Shown here: in pieces, positions 45,242-55,541 of the stretch | Layout of the letters: each line of letters begins with the position of its first letter | Numbering within the stretch: position 1 is the stretch's first letter | From: Catalinimonas niigatensis | GTDB taxonomy: Bacteria; Bacteroidota; Bacteroidia; Cytophagales; Cyclobacteriaceae | Reading direction: 5' to 3' | NCBI RefSeq assembly: GCF_030506285.1 | Contig: NZ_CP119422.1 | Location: 3,367,001-3,431,000, forward strand | DNA length: 64,000 bases | Notes under the pieces: generated by a model | Databases searched by the model: none | The model's input: the letters and a program-made list of their open reading frames with translations, nothing else | What the model was told of the DNA's origin: nothing | Position numbers and translations under genes: made by a program

Positions 45242-48202
45242 CTATTCCAGTATCGCGCTGATATCTTCTTTGGTGAGCTTTTTCATAAAGCTTTCTTCTG
45301 TAGAAATAAGCTCGGTAGCCAACTTACGTTTGTTTTCCTGTAGCTTCAGAATTTTCTCTTCTACTGTATTGCGGCTGATGAACTTATAGGTAAACACCTG
45401 GTTTTCCTGACCAATACGGTGTGCCCGGTCTATCGCCTGTTGCTCTATGGCAGGGTTCCACCAGGGGTCCAGAATAAAGACATAATCTGCTTTGGTCAGG
45501 TTTAGTCCCACTCCTCCGGCCCTGAGTGAGATCAGAAAAAGACGCAGTGAATCATCATTCTGAAAGCGTTCTACCTGTTCTTTACGATTTTTGGTACTCC
45601 CATCCAGATAGGCAAAGGGTATACCCTGCTTTTCTACCTGCTCAGTCAAAAGGGACAAATGTTTTACAAACTGGCTAAACACCAATATTTTATGGCCTTC
45701 ACTGATCGCACTGAGCAGCATATGCATGGTATCCTCAAGCTTACCTGAGCCCCCCTTATATTTTTCATCTACCATCTTAGGGTGATTTGCAATCTGACGG
45801 AGCTTTGTCAATCCCTGTAGCAGCAGCAGTTGAGACTTGTTGACCCCTTTGGTCTCTATCAGGTTCAGTATTTCATTGCGATAAAAGGATTTGGCTTCCT
45901 CATAGCAAGCCTCCTGCTCATCAGTCATGGTGCAATACTGCACATTCTCTACCTTTTCAGGTAACTCTTTGGCCACCTGCCATTTTTGCCGACGCAGAAT
46001 GAAAGGTTTGATGATGGTATATAACTTTGCCGTCTTGGACATATCACCCTTCTTCTCGATAGGCTGTACAAATTCGTTTTTGAAAAACGATTGAGAACCC
46101 AGCAAACCCGGATTGATAAAAGTCATTTGCGACCATAGATCCAGTGTACTGTTCTCCAGCGGTGTACCTGTAAGGATAAGTCGAAACCTGGAATTAAGCT
46201 CCTGTACTGCCTGTGCAATGTTAGAATCAGGATTTTTGATGGCTTGTGATTCATCCAGAATTACATAATTGAAGTAATACTTCTTGAGAATATCTACATC
46301 CAAACGGATAATTCCGTATGAAGTCAGCACCAGATCATAATTCTGAAACTGTTCTACATTCTTATCCCGGTTGGTGCCCGCGTAGATAAATACTTTAAGC
46401 GAAGGTGTAAATTTCGCCGCTTCCATCTCCCAGTTGTAAATCAGGGAGGTAGGCATGACCAGCAGAGAGGTACGGGCATCTGCGCCACTCTTTTGCAAGC
46501 TTTGCTCTTTCTGCATTTGCAGTAATGCCAAAGTCTGTACAGTTTTACCCAATCCCATATCATCTGCCAGGCAACCACCAAAATTGTAGGCATTGAGAAA
46601 GCTCATCCAGTTGTATCCGGCTTTCTGATAAGGGCGTAGTATTCCCTCAAAATCATTGGGCAATGGCTGGTCTTCTATCTGGCTGAACTCGCGCAAACGA
46701 TCCAGCTTACGATCCATCGTCACCTTAGCAAGACTTCCGTTCTGTAAATCCTGCACCAGGGCCAGATGATATTTCTTGAGCTGTACACTTTCTCCTTCCT
46801 GCGTTTCCTTATCCTCACTAAAAGCAAAGAGCTCTGAATAATCTGTAAACCATACTTCAGGAATTACAGCAATCTCACCATTGGGAAGCTTCAGTTCGCG
46901 CTGTTTATTGAGTATCAGCTCGCGAATCTGCTGAAAAGGAATTTCGTAGGAACCGAATTTTACTTTAGCGTAAATATCAAACCAGTCAATATTTTCTCTT
47001 ACCTCAATATTGATAGAAGACTCGCCTAGAAAATATTTTTTATCACTACCATTTTGTTGATGCAGTTCAATGCCCTCTTCTGCCAGCATTTGCTTATACT
47101 GGTTGATCCACTCAAAAGCTTTGCTTTTGTCCAGGATAGCTTTTGATTTGCGGAATTCTACTGCCCGGTTCTGGAAAAATTCTACCACTTCCTGCTCTCT
47201 TCTGGAGTTTCTGATGATCCGGTGAAAGATATAGTCATCCTTCTGCTTTTCCACTACCACACTTACCGGATCATGCTGCGAGGTTTTGAAGGTGTTATTC
47301 CCATACAAAAAAGATAACTCAAAGCAGATCTTATCAGACTCTGAAAGATCCCTTTGATTAAGAATGCTGTTTGCTTCTACCAGTTCGGGTTGATTCTGAT
47401 ACAGTTCATAAAAATTCAGCTGAGGCACTGGCTGGAAGCGCTCAGTCTGAATCTCAAAACCTTTGGCATATACATCAAAAGAAGCCACCAGTGAAGCCAC
47501 AAACTTCCGGTAGTACGAATCTTCCACCTTACGGGGAATCATGATAAATTTTTTGCTCAGGAAAGGCGAGAGCTTATTACCGTCCACATCTTTTTCAAAA
47601 CTATATAGTTTATTGCTGAGCACCATCCATGCCGGTTGCTTGCATACGATATAGGCATCTTTGTACTGGAAGTCTACCTTCTGACCATCATACTTAATGG
47701 TCGGAAAATAGTGGGTATTGTCTTCATTACGGCGGAAGTGAAAAAGTACGGTAGCTTTTTCTTTGAGTACTTCTACTTCTTTACCTACAGGCTCACCATC
47801 ATTGCTCATTTCAAACAGACGTTTTCCTTTGAGCAAAGGGAGAATATGTGCACGAATTTTTTCCAGGTAATCTTCTATTTCCTGACGGAGCTGCTGGTTT
47901 TTCTCGCTGTTTCCTTCATAAATTTTGTAGAAAAACTCCGGGGTCTTGATCTTCTTCTTGTGAAACTTATTGATCACAGCCTCCTGCTGCATGGTATCCA
48001 TAAGCTGAATCAGCTCATAATCTTCTTCTGAAAGTTCACAGGCAAACTCATGCGCATTTTTAGAAGAGATATTCTGATGTTCAAAGGTAAATTCTCCACG
48101 ATCATCGAGCTGCACGGCAAAAGACTCAAAGAGGTGGCCTAGATATTCGTGCAGATAAAGAGAGTATATAATTCTAAATGGTCGTTCGGTGGAAACTTTC
48201 AT
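45242..48202 (-). CDS. SNF2 family DNA helicase/translocase
   Basis: The 986-residue cytosolic protein has an N-terminal region of about 500 residues without recognisable motifs, then an SNF2 ATPase core: Walker A DDMGLGKT (about 545-552), Walker [25 protein letters not shown], and a Helicase_C part with [26 protein letters not shown] and [21 protein letters not shown]. Such proteins move along double-stranded DNA to displace bound proteins such as stalled RNA polymerase. It is directly followed by rnhB, hinting at a role at transcription-replication conflicts. A weak -7-like element (48228-48235) lies upstream. Confidence 0.92.
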   Translation of the reverse strand: MKVSTERPFRIIYSLYLHEYLGHLFESFAVQLDDRGEFTFEHQNISSKNAHEFACELSEEDYELIQLMDTMQQEAVINKFHKKKIKTPEFFYKIYEGNSEKNQQLRQEIEDYLEKIRAHILPLLKGKRLFEMSNDGEPVGKEVEVLKEKATVLFHFRRNEDNTHYFPTIKYDGQKVDFQYKDAYIVCKQPAWMVLSNKLYSFEKDVDGNKLSPFLSKKFIMIPRKVEDSYYRKFVASLVASFDVYAKGFEIQTERFQPVPQLNFYELYQNQPELVEANSILNQRDLSESDKICFELSFLYGNNTFKTSQHDPVSVVVEKQKDDYIFHRIIRNSRREQEVVEFFQNRAVEFRKSKAILDKSKAFEWINQYKQMLAEEGIELHQQNGSDKKYFLGESSINIEVRENIDWFDIYAKVKFGSYEIPFQQIRELILNKQRELKLPNGEIAVIPEVWFTDYSELFAFSEDKETQEGESVQLKKYHLALVQDLQNGSLAKVTMDRKLDRLREFSQIEDQPLPNDFEGILRPYQKAGYNWMSFLNAYNFGGCLADDMGLGKTVQTLALLQMQKEQSLQKSGADARTSLLVMPTSLIYNWEMEAAKFTPSLKVFIYAGTNRDKNVEQFQNYDLVLTSYGIIRLDVDILKKYYFNYVILDESQAIKNPDSNIAQAVQELNSRFRLILTGTPLENSTLDLWSQMTFINPGLLGSQSFFKNEFVQPIEKKGDMSKTAKLYTIIKPFILRRQKWQVAKELPEKVENVQYCTMTDEQEACYEEAKSFYRNEILNLIETKGVNKSQLLLLQGLTKLRQIANHPKMVDEKYKGGSGKLEDTMHMLLSAISEGHKILVFSQFVKHLSLLTEQVEKQGIPFAYLDGSTKNRKEQVERFQNDDSLRLFLISLRAGGVGLNLTKADYVFILDPWWNPAIEQQAIDRAHRIGQENQVFTYKFISRNTVEEKILKLQENKRKLATELISTEESFMKKLTKEDISAILE

Positions 48203-48235
48203 ATAAAAAAGTGGCCAAGGTTGATAGCAAATTAA

Positions 48236-48249
48236 CCGTAAAAGTACGG
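48236..48249 (-). terminator. Weak hairpin between the LolE-like gene and the SNF2 gene
   Basis: CCGTA and TACGG (48236-48240, 48245-48249) form a 5-bp stem with a 4-base loop, followed on the minus strand by TTAATTTG. It could end lolE transcription but is short. Confidence 0.3.
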
Positions 48250-48274
48250 ATGCACTTTTACTTAATTAATAAAT

Positions 48275-49507
48275 CTACAAAAAATCTTTGACTTCTGTAC
48301 GAGCTGCGATACTTGCAGGGCGATAGGATGCTAAAAAAGTAATAATTGTGATACTAACTGCTGTAAAAAAGAAATCTGAAAACTGCATTTTCACCGGGTA
48401 AGCATCAACAATCGCTGTCTGCATACCCATAGACACCAGGCCGAAGGTTTGCTGAGTCCAGCAGATAATGAATCCCACTGTCAAGCCACTGATGGTTCCT
48501 ATAAAGGCAATAATTGCCCCTTCATTTAGAAATACGGACCGTACTACCTTCTTATTGGCTCCCATAGCAATGAGCATGGCAATATCTTTTTTCTTATCTA
48601 TGGCCAGCATAGAAAGTGAAAAAAAGATGTTGAAAGACGCAACGGCTAGAATAAAAGAAAAAGTTAGGTAAACAAAAAGCTTTTCTATCTTGATAGCCCT
48701 GAGCAAGCTCTCATGCTGTTCGTCACTGTTCAATACTTTCAAATGATTTCCCAATGTCTCTTGCAAACGATCCTGCACCCGGTTGATGCTTTCCTCATCA
48801 GTCGTTTTGATTTCAAGGGCCGTTCTTTTTCCGGTGTAATCAAAAAGGTTAGCCGCAAAATCTAAGGGGACAATTACATAGTTGGCATCAAACTGCTTCT
48901 CTATGGCAAACACTCCTCCCGGCATGATATTGCGCCGCTTGAAGTAGCGCGTCATGGGATCAGGGTTAAAGCCAGATTCCGTTTCCCGTTTAGGACTAAA
49001 GACCTGCAGGGCATAAAAATCATTGGAAGGAGAGACTGAAAGTGTATACTGGACTCCCCTTCCCAGGATTGCGAAGTTTTTTCCCTCTTTCTCCAGAATC
49101 AACTCACCATGCACCATAGCTTTATTCAGCCGGTCCTGGGCTACAAAATTCTCGCTCACTCCTTTCAACTTCACCACCATCTGAGCGTCCTGATAACGTA
49201 CCAGCGCATTATCTTCAATAACTTCTGTCACCAGAGAAACGCCTTCCAACTGCTGGATGACATTGATTAATGAATCACTGACGTCAAAAGATTTACCAGT
49301 CTGGGGTACAATCTTAATCTCCGGATCAAAGGTATTGTAAGACTCACGAATGAGATCTTCCAGACCATTGAAGACTGAGAGTACTACAACCAGCGCCATG
49401 GTGCCAATCGCTACTCCTATCATGGAGATGTTGGAAATGACCTGTATGAAGTTCTTTTTGTTCTTGGACCGAAAATACCGTCTCGCAATCAGTAGGGATA
49501 AGTTCAA
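48275..49507 (-). CDS. LolC/LolE-like ABC transporter permease
   Basis: The 410-residue inner-membrane protein has one N-terminal helix (about 20-43), a large periplasmic domain (MacB-like, about 45-265), and three C-terminal helices (FtsX domain, about 275-400). The opening LIARRYFRSKNKKNFIQVIS is typical of the Lol permease family, which extracts outer-membrane lipoproteins with the ATPase LolD. The ATPase is not nearby. The start codon is TTG at 49507. It lies 26 bases after rbfA, a frequent pairing in Bacteroidota. Confidence 0.88.
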   Translation of the reverse strand: MNLSLLIARRYFRSKNKKNFIQVISNISMIGVAIGTMALVVVLSVFNGLEDLIRESYNTFDPEIKIVPQTGKSFDVSDSLINVIQQLEGVSLVTEVIEDNALVRYQDAQMVVKLKGVSENFVAQDRLNKAMVHGELILEKEGKNFAILGRGVQYTLSVSPSNDFYALQVFSPKRETESGFNPDPMTRYFKRRNIMPGGVFAIEKQFDANYVIVPLDFAANLFDYTGKRTALEIKTTDEESINRVQDRLQETLGNHLKVLNSDEQHESLLRAIKIEKLFVYLTFSFILAVASFNIFFSLSMLAIDKKKDIAMLIAMGANKKVVRSVFLNEGAIIAFIGTISGLTVGFIICWTQQTFGLVSMGMQTAIVDAYPVKMQFSDFFFTAVSITIITFLASYRPASIAARTEVKDFL

Positions 49508-49533
49508 TGCTTTGTTTTACGCTTGGTTAAACA

Positions 49534-49926
49534 TTATTCGTGTGCATCATTTGAACTGTCGCCTTCTTCGGGCGGAATATTCAAGTCAGAAAGTATTTTA
49601 TCAATACGGGCGGCATGATCAGCGCTATCGTCCAGGAGGAAAATCAACTCCGGCACTACTCGTACCTGCTTGCCAATACGATTACCCAATTGCCGACGTA
49701 CTTCCCCCTTCTTCATATTGACCATGTCCATCAGTTCCTGTTGCTTATCACTCAACATAAAACTCAGGTATATTCTGGCCACACTTAGGTCGGCACTCAT
49801 GTCTACTCTGGTTACTGTAATAAAGGTATGTGAGCCTACCAATGATGCTCCATTCCGCTGAAATATCTCACTCAAGTCTTTCTGAATCAAACTTGAGAAT
49901 TGTTTCTGCCTTTTGCTCTCTTTCAT
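49534..49926 (-). CDS. rbfA: Ribosome-binding factor A
   Basis: RbfA assists late 30S maturation. The 130-residue KH-like protein shows KRQKQFSSLIQKDLSEIFQR, VTRVDMSADLSVARIYLSF and RVVPELIFLLDDSADHAARI. Length is usual, with a short acidic tail. It is co-directional with and 26 bases ahead of the LolE-like gene. Confidence 0.95.
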   Translation of the reverse strand: MKESKRQKQFSSLIQKDLSEIFQRNGASLVGSHTFITVTRVDMSADLSVARIYLSFMLSDKQQELMDMVNMKKGEVRRQLGNRIGKQVRVVPELIFLLDDSADHAARIDKILSDLNIPPEEGDSSNDAHE

Positions 49927-50063
49927 ATCACTGCCAAATTACATCTAAATATGATAATTTATCGCTAATTTCATAAAATAGTACAGATCATTGCGAATAC
50001 CAAAGCGTATTACTTTTTTTGCAATCAGCGCTTAATTCCTTCAATAGTTAAATTCTAAACTCT

Positions 50064-51482
50064 TTGCTAAGCTACTTCAGAGTGAATGATCCTTACCGCA
50101 TGTTAGGGATCTTCGTATTGCTGGTCCTGATCAGATTGCCCTTTCTTATATCTGACGTGCCCCTTATTCTGCCAGAACTTAACTGGATGCTGGTAGGAGA
50201 AAAACTTTCCGAGGGCAGCCGTTTATACATTGGCGTATGGGATAACATTGGCCCTCTTGCTGCACTTATCTATAGTCTGATTGAGCTTATCTTTAACCGA
50301 AGCCAGACAGTCTATGTTTTGCTGGCTATTGTACTTACTACCTATCAGGCCTTGGTTTTCAACACTTTCCTGATTAATAAGAAAGCTTTTAACGAAACCA
50401 CCTATGTGCCGGCTTTTCTTTACGTGATCCTTAGTAGTTTTTCTTTTGATTTTTATGTCCTCTCGCCGGTACTTCTTTCTCTTACCTGGATACTACTGGC
50501 ACTTCGCAACGTGTTTTACCGGGTAGAAAGCCGTTCTCAAGACGATCGTATCCTTAGTACAGGTATTTACATTGGCCTGGCTATACTTTGTTATCTGCCC
50601 AGTATCATTTTTCTTTTCTCTACTATTATTGCCTACATGTTGTTTGCCAGTGTATCTTTCCGGCGATATCTTTTATTATTGTATGGGACCTCCCTTCCTA
50701 TTCTTATTACGCTTACCTATTTTTTTCTTGTGGATGGGGTGGATGCTTTTTTGTACCAGTATCTTTTATCTTTCAAATATTTAAGCCGGGAGTTTTTTAT
50801 TCAGCCGCTTCCTTTGCTTTACCTTAGCGTAGTACCTTTGGGGTTTTTGGTGCTTGCTTTATACAAAGTAAGCCAGATGCGCCGCTTTACCAACCAGCAA
50901 ACCAAGCTACAGCAAATCATGTTTATCAAGATTATTGCTACTGCTGTCACACTTTTCTTTGTAAATGGCCTGGCGCCTTACCATCTTTTGCCCTTTGTAC
51001 CCCCTGCAGCATTCTTCATTACCCATTATCTGCTGTCTATCCGCAGGTTTATCTTCTCTGAGCTTACTACTGCATTGCTGGTAATACTGGTAATACTCAA
51101 CGGCTATGCTTTCTTGCATGGTTTTTTCTCTCTCCACAGGATTTTCAATACTGCGGAGCTACAGGCACAACAAACTCCTTATGATGAACAGGTGAGAGGG
51201 AAAAAAATTCTGGTATTGGGAGATCAGTTAAGTATTTACCATGAAGCTTATGTTTCTACTCCATATCTGGATTGGCAGCTTGCTCAAAGTGCTCTTTCTT
51301 CTGTAGACTACTTTGAGAACTTAACTCAGATTTATAATAACTTTAGCAAAGATATGCCTGAAGTGATTATTGATCTGGAAAGCATTATGCCCCAACTACA
51401 GAGCCGTATTCCACTATTAGAAGTCTCTTATCAAAAGCAGCCGGGTAGTAACGAGATTTATACACTTATACCCAAAGACTGA
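50064..51482 (+). CDS. Polytopic membrane protein, GT-C-like architecture, function unknown
   Basis: The 472-residue product has roughly 10-12 hydrophobic segments over residues 15-365, an early luminal-type loop with LPELNWMLVGEKLSEGSRLY and WDNIGPLAAL, and a soluble C-terminal part (about 370-472, with GKKILVLGDQLSIYHEAY). An Asp/Glu-bearing first loop with many helices resembles GT-C glycosyltransferases or DUF6427-like proteins, but no catalytic motif is certain. The start is TTG at 50064, with GTG and ATG alternatives at codons 7 and 13. Its stop codon abuts the rpiB stop codon with no gap. Confidence 0.75.
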   Translation: MLSYFRVNDPYRMLGIFVLLVLIRLPFLISDVPLILPELNWMLVGEKLSEGSRLYIGVWDNIGPLAALIYSLIELIFNRSQTVYVLLAIVLTTYQALVFNTFLINKKAFNETTYVPAFLYVILSSFSFDFYVLSPVLLSLTWILLALRNVFYRVESRSQDDRILSTGIYIGLAILCYLPSIIFLFSTIIAYMLFASVSFRRYLLLLYGTSLPILITLTYFFLVDGVDAFLYQYLLSFKYLSREFFIQPLPLLYLSVVPLGFLVLALYKVSQMRRFTNQQTKLQQIMFIKIIATAVTLFFVNGLAPYHLLPFVPPAAFFITHYLLSIRRFIFSELTTALLVILVILNGYAFLHGFFSLHRIFNTAELQAQQTPYDEQVRGKKILVLGDQLSIYHEAYVSTPYLDWQLAQSALSSVDYFENLTQIYNNFSKDMPEVIIDLESIMPQLQSRIPLLEVSYQKQPGSNEIYTLIPKD

Positions 51483-51920
51483 CTAACAGGATATTTTTGA
51501 TACTCTTCGTCCATGCCTGCCTCCTTCAAAATCGGTATGCAGAAAGATATCCGCCATCTGCACCGCCAATTCCTGGCTTACAAAGCGCTCCGGCACGCAA
51601 AGAACATTCGCGTTGTTATGCTGACGTGAAAGTGCTGCCAGTTCTTCGTTCCAGCAGATAGCCGCCCGAACCTTAGGGTGCTTATTGGCAGTCATGGCTA
51701 CTCCATTACCACTGCCACACACCAGAATGCCCAGCTTACACTCACCACTGCCTACGGCTTCTGCCAGAGGGTGGGCAAAATCAGGATAGTCTACGGATTC
51801 GGGCGAGTCTGTACCAAAATCTTTTACGCTAAAGCCCAGCTTTTCCAGGTGTGCCTTGATGATCTGCTTATGATGAAAACCTGCATGGTCTGCGCCTAAC
51901 GCGATAATAGAATCAGCCAT
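51483..51920 (-). CDS. rpiB: Ribose 5-phosphate isomerase B
   Basis: RpiB interconverts ribulose 5-phosphate and ribose 5-phosphate. The 145-residue protein opens with IALGADHAGFHHKQ, has the active-site Cys in LVCGSGNGVAMTANK, then VRAAICWNEELAALSRQHN and NVLCVPERFV. Length is normal. It may be co-transcribed with tatC upstream (44-base gap). Confidence 0.96.
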   Translation of the reverse strand: MADSIIALGADHAGFHHKQIIKAHLEKLGFSVKDFGTDSPESVDYPDFAHPLAEAVGSGECKLGILVCGSGNGVAMTANKHPKVRAAICWNEELAALSRQHNNANVLCVPERFVSQELAVQMADIFLHTDFEGGRHGRRVSKISC

Positions 51921-51964
51921 TTGTCTTATATATTCTTGAAATGAATGTTCTCTAAATTAAATGC

Positions 51965-52900
51965 TTAAAGACTACTCTGAGCTTCCTCTTCAGCCATCTT
52001 TTCCTCTCGCTTTCTCACCACTACTCTGGATATATAAATACTCACCTGATACAACAATAACAATGGAAAAGTCACCAGGAGTTGAGTGATAGGATCAGGA
52101 GGAGTAACCAGAGCAGCAATAATCAAAATAACAACGATGGCATGCTTGCGATACTTGACCAGTGCTTCCGGAGAAATGACTCCTGCTTTAGAGAGGAAGT
52201 AGACAACAATGGGTAACTGGAATAACAGCCCGCAAGCCAGTACAAGCGTAATTACAATAGATACATAAGAAGTGATATCAAACTCATTCAGAATGGTTTC
52301 ATCTACCTGATAATTACCCAGAAAGTTGACTGAAATAGGAGTAACCAGAAAATAACCGAAGAGGACACCTAACGAAAATAAAAGGCTTACAAAAAACACT
52401 GCACCCCGGCTTAGTTTGCGTTCATTATCATATAGTCCCGGACTCACAAAACGCCAGATTTCCCAGAAAGCATAGGGGAAAGCGACAATCAGCCCAATTA
52501 CCACGGAAGAAACGATATGCATAGAAAACTGACCGGTCATTTTTCGACTTTGTATGATAAACGGCATCTCATCAATACAAAAAGCATCTGACCCAAGAGC
52601 GGAACTCACTTTACAAAACATCTCATAAGTCCAGAAATCAGGCTTGGTAGGCCCCAGAATAAGAACGCCCCAAACAAAATCTTTCATCAAAAAAGCAGCT
52701 ATGCCAAAAACAAGGATGGCTCCAAAGGAACGGATGATATGCCACCGTAATTCTTCCAGATGATCCAGAAAAGACATCTGAGCCTCTTCTTTTTCATAGG
52801 GGTCATAAGGACTTACCTTATCTTCTCTGCGCTCTTCCAGCCCATTCTGCTGCTGATCTAGCTTATTATTCTCCGGATTTTGGTTCTCTGAATTATCCAC
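51965..52900 (-). CDS. tatC: Sec-independent protein translocase TatC
   Basis: TatC is the receptor of the twin-arginine translocation pathway. The 311 residues have a Gln/Asn/Glu-rich N-terminal extension, then the family motif [17 protein letters not shown] and six membrane helices, with [13 protein letters not shown] in the first periplasmic loop region and a helix pair after [19 protein letters not shown]. Its start codon is GTG and overlaps the glyA stop by eight bases. No tatA gene is in the window. Confidence 0.95.
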   Translation of the reverse strand: MDNSENQNPENNKLDQQQNGLEERREDKVSPYDPYEKEEAQMSFLDHLEELRWHIIRSFGAILVFGIAAFLMKDFVWGVLILGPTKPDFWTYEMFCKVSSALGSDAFCIDEMPFIIQSRKMTGQFSMHIVSSVVIGLIVAFPYAFWEIWRFVSPGLYDNERKLSRGAVFFVSLLFSLGVLFGYFLVTPISVNFLGNYQVDETILNEFDITSYVSIVITLVLACGLLFQLPIVVYFLSKAGVISPEALVKYRKHAIVVILIIAALVTPPDPITQLLVTFPLLLLYQVSIYISRVVVRKREEKMAEEEAQSSL

Positions 52901-54182
52901 TTACTTTTTCTAAACTACTGTATAAAGGAAAACGCTTCATCAAATCATTTACTTCTTGCTTTACTTCTGCTATCCTTTCTTTATCCTCAGGATTACTTAA
53001 TACTACGTCCATAAGGGCTACAATGGATTGCATCTCAGCTTCTTTCATTCCTCTGGTAGTAACAGCAGGGGTGCCGGTACGGATTCCTGAAGTAACGAAA
53101 GGAGATTTATCATCAAAAGGCACCATATTTTTGTTGACCGTAATATCGGCTTCCCCCAATACATTCTCAGCCAGTTTACCGGTAATATCTTTAGACCGCA
53201 GGTCAATCAGCATCTCATGGTTATCGGTACCGCCGGAAATTACGTGGTAGCCTCTGTCCATGAAAGCTTTGGCCATCACTTTGGCATTCTTTGCCACCTG
53301 CACTACATATTCCATAAACTCATCAGAAAGGGCTTCTTTGAAGGCCACAGCTTTGGCTGCAATTACATGCTCCAGTGGCCCGCCCTGCGTACCAGGGAAT
53401 ACCGCCATATCCATCAATGCAGACATCGGGCGAATCGTATCTTTCAACTTTACGCCAAAAGGATTATCAAAATCCTGACCCATCATGATCAGCCCTCCAC
53501 GGGGACCACGAAGTGTTTTGTGGGTCGTAGTGGTCACGAAATGGCAATAGGGTAGAGGATCATTCAACATGCCACGGGCAATCAGTGCTGCCGGATGTGA
53601 AATATCTGCTAACAAGAAAGCACCTATCTTATCTGCAATGGCTCTCAAGCGCGCATAATCCCAGTCACGGCTATAAGCTGATGCTCCACAAATAATCAAT
53701 TTGGGCTTTTCTTTTAAGGCAGTAGCTTCTACTTTATCCCAGTCTATCAAACCGCTTTCTTTCTCTACACCGTAGAAGAACGGCTGGTAAAGTTTACCAG
53801 AAAAGTTAACTGGCGAGCCATGCGTCAGGTGGCCGCCATGCGAGAGGTCAAAACCCAGTATTTTATCTCCTGGCTTCAACACTGCCAGCATCACTGCTGC
53901 ATTGGCCTGTGCGCCGGAATGCGGCTGCACATTTGCCCAACTGGCTCCAAATAGTTCTTTGGCACGATCAATGGCTAATTGCTCAATCTCGTCTACTATT
54001 TCGCAGCCACCATAATAACGTTTGCCGGGTAGCCCTTCTGCGTATTTGTTTGTCAGGACACTTCCCATAGCTTCCATGACCTGAGGAGAAGTAAAATTTT
54101 CGGAGGCAATCAGTTCTATGCCTCGCTGCTGTCTTTCTTTCTCTTGCTGGATAAGGTCGAAGATCTCTTGGTCTCTTTGCAT
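52893..54182 (-). CDS. glyA: Serine hydroxymethyltransferase
   Basis: GlyA converts serine and tetrahydrofolate to glycine and methylene-tetrahydrofolate with PLP. The 429 residues show [37 protein letters not shown], the PLP Lys in [14 protein letters not shown] and [18 protein letters not shown]. It has a well-matched promoter in the region shared with pheA and is translationally coupled to tatC. It complements gcvT in one-carbon supply. Confidence 0.97.
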   Translation of the reverse strand: MQRDQEIFDLIQQEKERQQRGIELIASENFTSPQVMEAMGSVLTNKYAEGLPGKRYYGGCEIVDEIEQLAIDRAKELFGASWANVQPHSGAQANAAVMLAVLKPGDKILGFDLSHGGHLTHGSPVNFSGKLYQPFFYGVEKESGLIDWDKVEATALKEKPKLIICGASAYSRDWDYARLRAIADKIGAFLLADISHPAALIARGMLNDPLPYCHFVTTTTHKTLRGPRGGLIMMGQDFDNPFGVKLKDTIRPMSALMDMAVFPGTQGGPLEHVIAAKAVAFKEALSDEFMEYVVQVAKNAKVMAKAFMDRGYHVISGGTDNHEMLIDLRSKDITGKLAENVLGEADITVNKNMVPFDDKSPFVTSGIRTGTPAVTTRGMKEAEMQSIVALMDVVLSNPEDKERIAEVKQEVNDLMKRFPLYSSLEKVSG

Positions 54183-54284
54183 AAAATGTAGTGCTTGTTA
54201 TTCGTCAAAATTACATGAAGTGCCAGACAATCACAATGGTTAATGAAGATAGCCCGGGATAAGTTCCGGAAATTATCGGCGCAC

Positions 54285-54315
54285 CAAAAATACAGGTTTT
54301 GATGAAAAGCACAGA
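54285..54315 (-). promoter_or_regulatory. Promoter of glyA-tatC
   Basis: On the minus strand, TCTG (54315-54312) is followed after exactly 19 bases by TATTTTTG (54292-54285). The -7 box is perfect and the -33 box has three of four matches. The leader would be about 95 bases. Confidence 0.65.
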
Positions 54316-54334
54316 AGATGTCAGCGCCTTTCTT

Positions 54335-54365
54335 TTTGGTTTGAGATGGATTAAACGTAGTTTTG
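54335..54365 (+). promoter_or_regulatory. Consensus promoter of pheA
   Basis: TTTG (54335-54338), a 19-base spacer and TAGTTTTG (54358-54365) match the Bacteroidota consensus fully. Transcription should start near 54371, about 30 bases before the pheA ATG. It is back to back with the glyA promoter. Confidence 0.85.
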
Positions 54366-54400
54366 GCATTTAATAAGCACCACACCCTCATTTTAATGTC

Positions 54401-55483
54401 ATGAGTAAGCTAACCTTAGACGATCTGAGAAAAAAAATTGACCAGATTGATAACCAAATGCTTGAACTTCTCAACGAACGTATGGATGTAGTACGTAAAG
54501 TAGGAGAACTTAAGCGATCTACCAATGCAATCATCTACCGTCCGGAAAGAGAAAAGGCAATTCTGGATCGCCTAAACAGACTTAACAAGGGTATGCTCAA
54601 TACCCAGGCCATAGAAGCGATCTTTCTGGAAATTTTTGCCGTTAGCCGTAATATTGAACTTCCGGAACGTATTGCTTATCTGGGGCCCAGTGGTAGTTTC
54701 TCTCATCAGGCAGCTGAAAGCCGCTTTGGTGCTATGAGCCAGTATATGGCGATCAGCAGTATCAAGGCAATTTTTGAAACGGTGAACACCGGCATGGCCC
54801 GTTTTGGGGTAGTTCCTATTGAAAATAACCAGGAAGGCATGGTGCCTGAAACAGCCGACAACCTGGCCAAATACGATCTGCACATTGTGGCTGAAGTACC
54901 TATGGCGATCCACTTTGCCTTTGCCAGCAAAACCGATCATCTGCATCAGATCAAAAGAATTTACTCTAAAGACATTGCTTTTCGCCAGTGCCGCAATTTT
55001 ATTGAAAATGTTGTTAGCAACCCTGAGGTTGAGCTTATCCCTGTAGACTCTACTTCTAAGGCTGCCCGAATGGCTTTCAGTGAGCCGGATAGCGCAGCCA
55101 TCTGCTCGCATATCGCTGCTCAGGACCATCATGTACCCATTCTGTTTGAGAATATAGAAGATTCCGGTGATAATCAGACGCGTTTCTTTATCCTGAGCAA
55201 GGATTTTATCAATCAACCCAGCGGTAATGATAAAACTTCTATTCTGGTGAAACTTGCCCATTCGGATGAGCCAGGTAGCCTGGCCAATTTTCTACAGGAG
55301 TTTGACCGCGAAAAGATCAACATGACCAAAATTGAAAGCCGCCCCGCCAAGAAAGGCCGTACTTTCAAGTACTGGTTTTTTATCGACTTTGAAGGACACT
55401 TTTATGACGAAAAAGTGCAAAGAATTGTAGAAAAATATAAATCAGAAGTGAAGTGGCTAGGGAGTTATGTGAAGTTGGTGTAG
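54401..55483 (+). CDS. pheA: Bifunctional chorismate mutase / prephenate dehydratase
   Basis: This enzyme makes phenylpyruvate from chorismate. The 360 residues contain an AroQ chorismate mutase (about 1-85: LDDLRKKIDQIDNQMLELLN), a prephenate dehydratase domain (about 95-275: IAYLGPSGSFSHQAAESRFG and TRFFILSKD), and an ACT domain (about 285-360) with the phenylalanine-binding ESRPAKKGRTFKYWFFIDF. It is a full P-protein fusion subject to feedback by phenylalanine. hemH follows 58 bases later. Confidence 0.96.
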   Translation: MSKLTLDDLRKKIDQIDNQMLELLNERMDVVRKVGELKRSTNAIIYRPEREKAILDRLNRLNKGMLNTQAIEAIFLEIFAVSRNIELPERIAYLGPSGSFSHQAAESRFGAMSQYMAISSIKAIFETVNTGMARFGVVPIENNQEGMVPETADNLAKYDLHIVAEVPMAIHFAFASKTDHLHQIKRIYSKDIAFRQCRNFIENVVSNPEVELIPVDSTSKAARMAFSEPDSAAICSHIAAQDHHVPILFENIEDSGDNQTRFFILSKDFINQPSGNDKTSILVKLAHSDEPGSLANFLQEFDREKINMTKIESRPAKKGRTFKYWFFIDFEGHFYDEKVQRIVEKYKSEVKWLGSYVKLV

Positions 55484-55541
55484 GATGAACAATATAATCC
55501 TGCATCGCGTTCTGGTAATATTATTTTGAACCTTAGCCTTT

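Noticed and set aside
54572-55261. Long open frame of 229 codons on the minus strand
   Set aside because: It is antisense to pheA, whose domains are unmistakable; the antisense product has no signal, domain or sensible composition.
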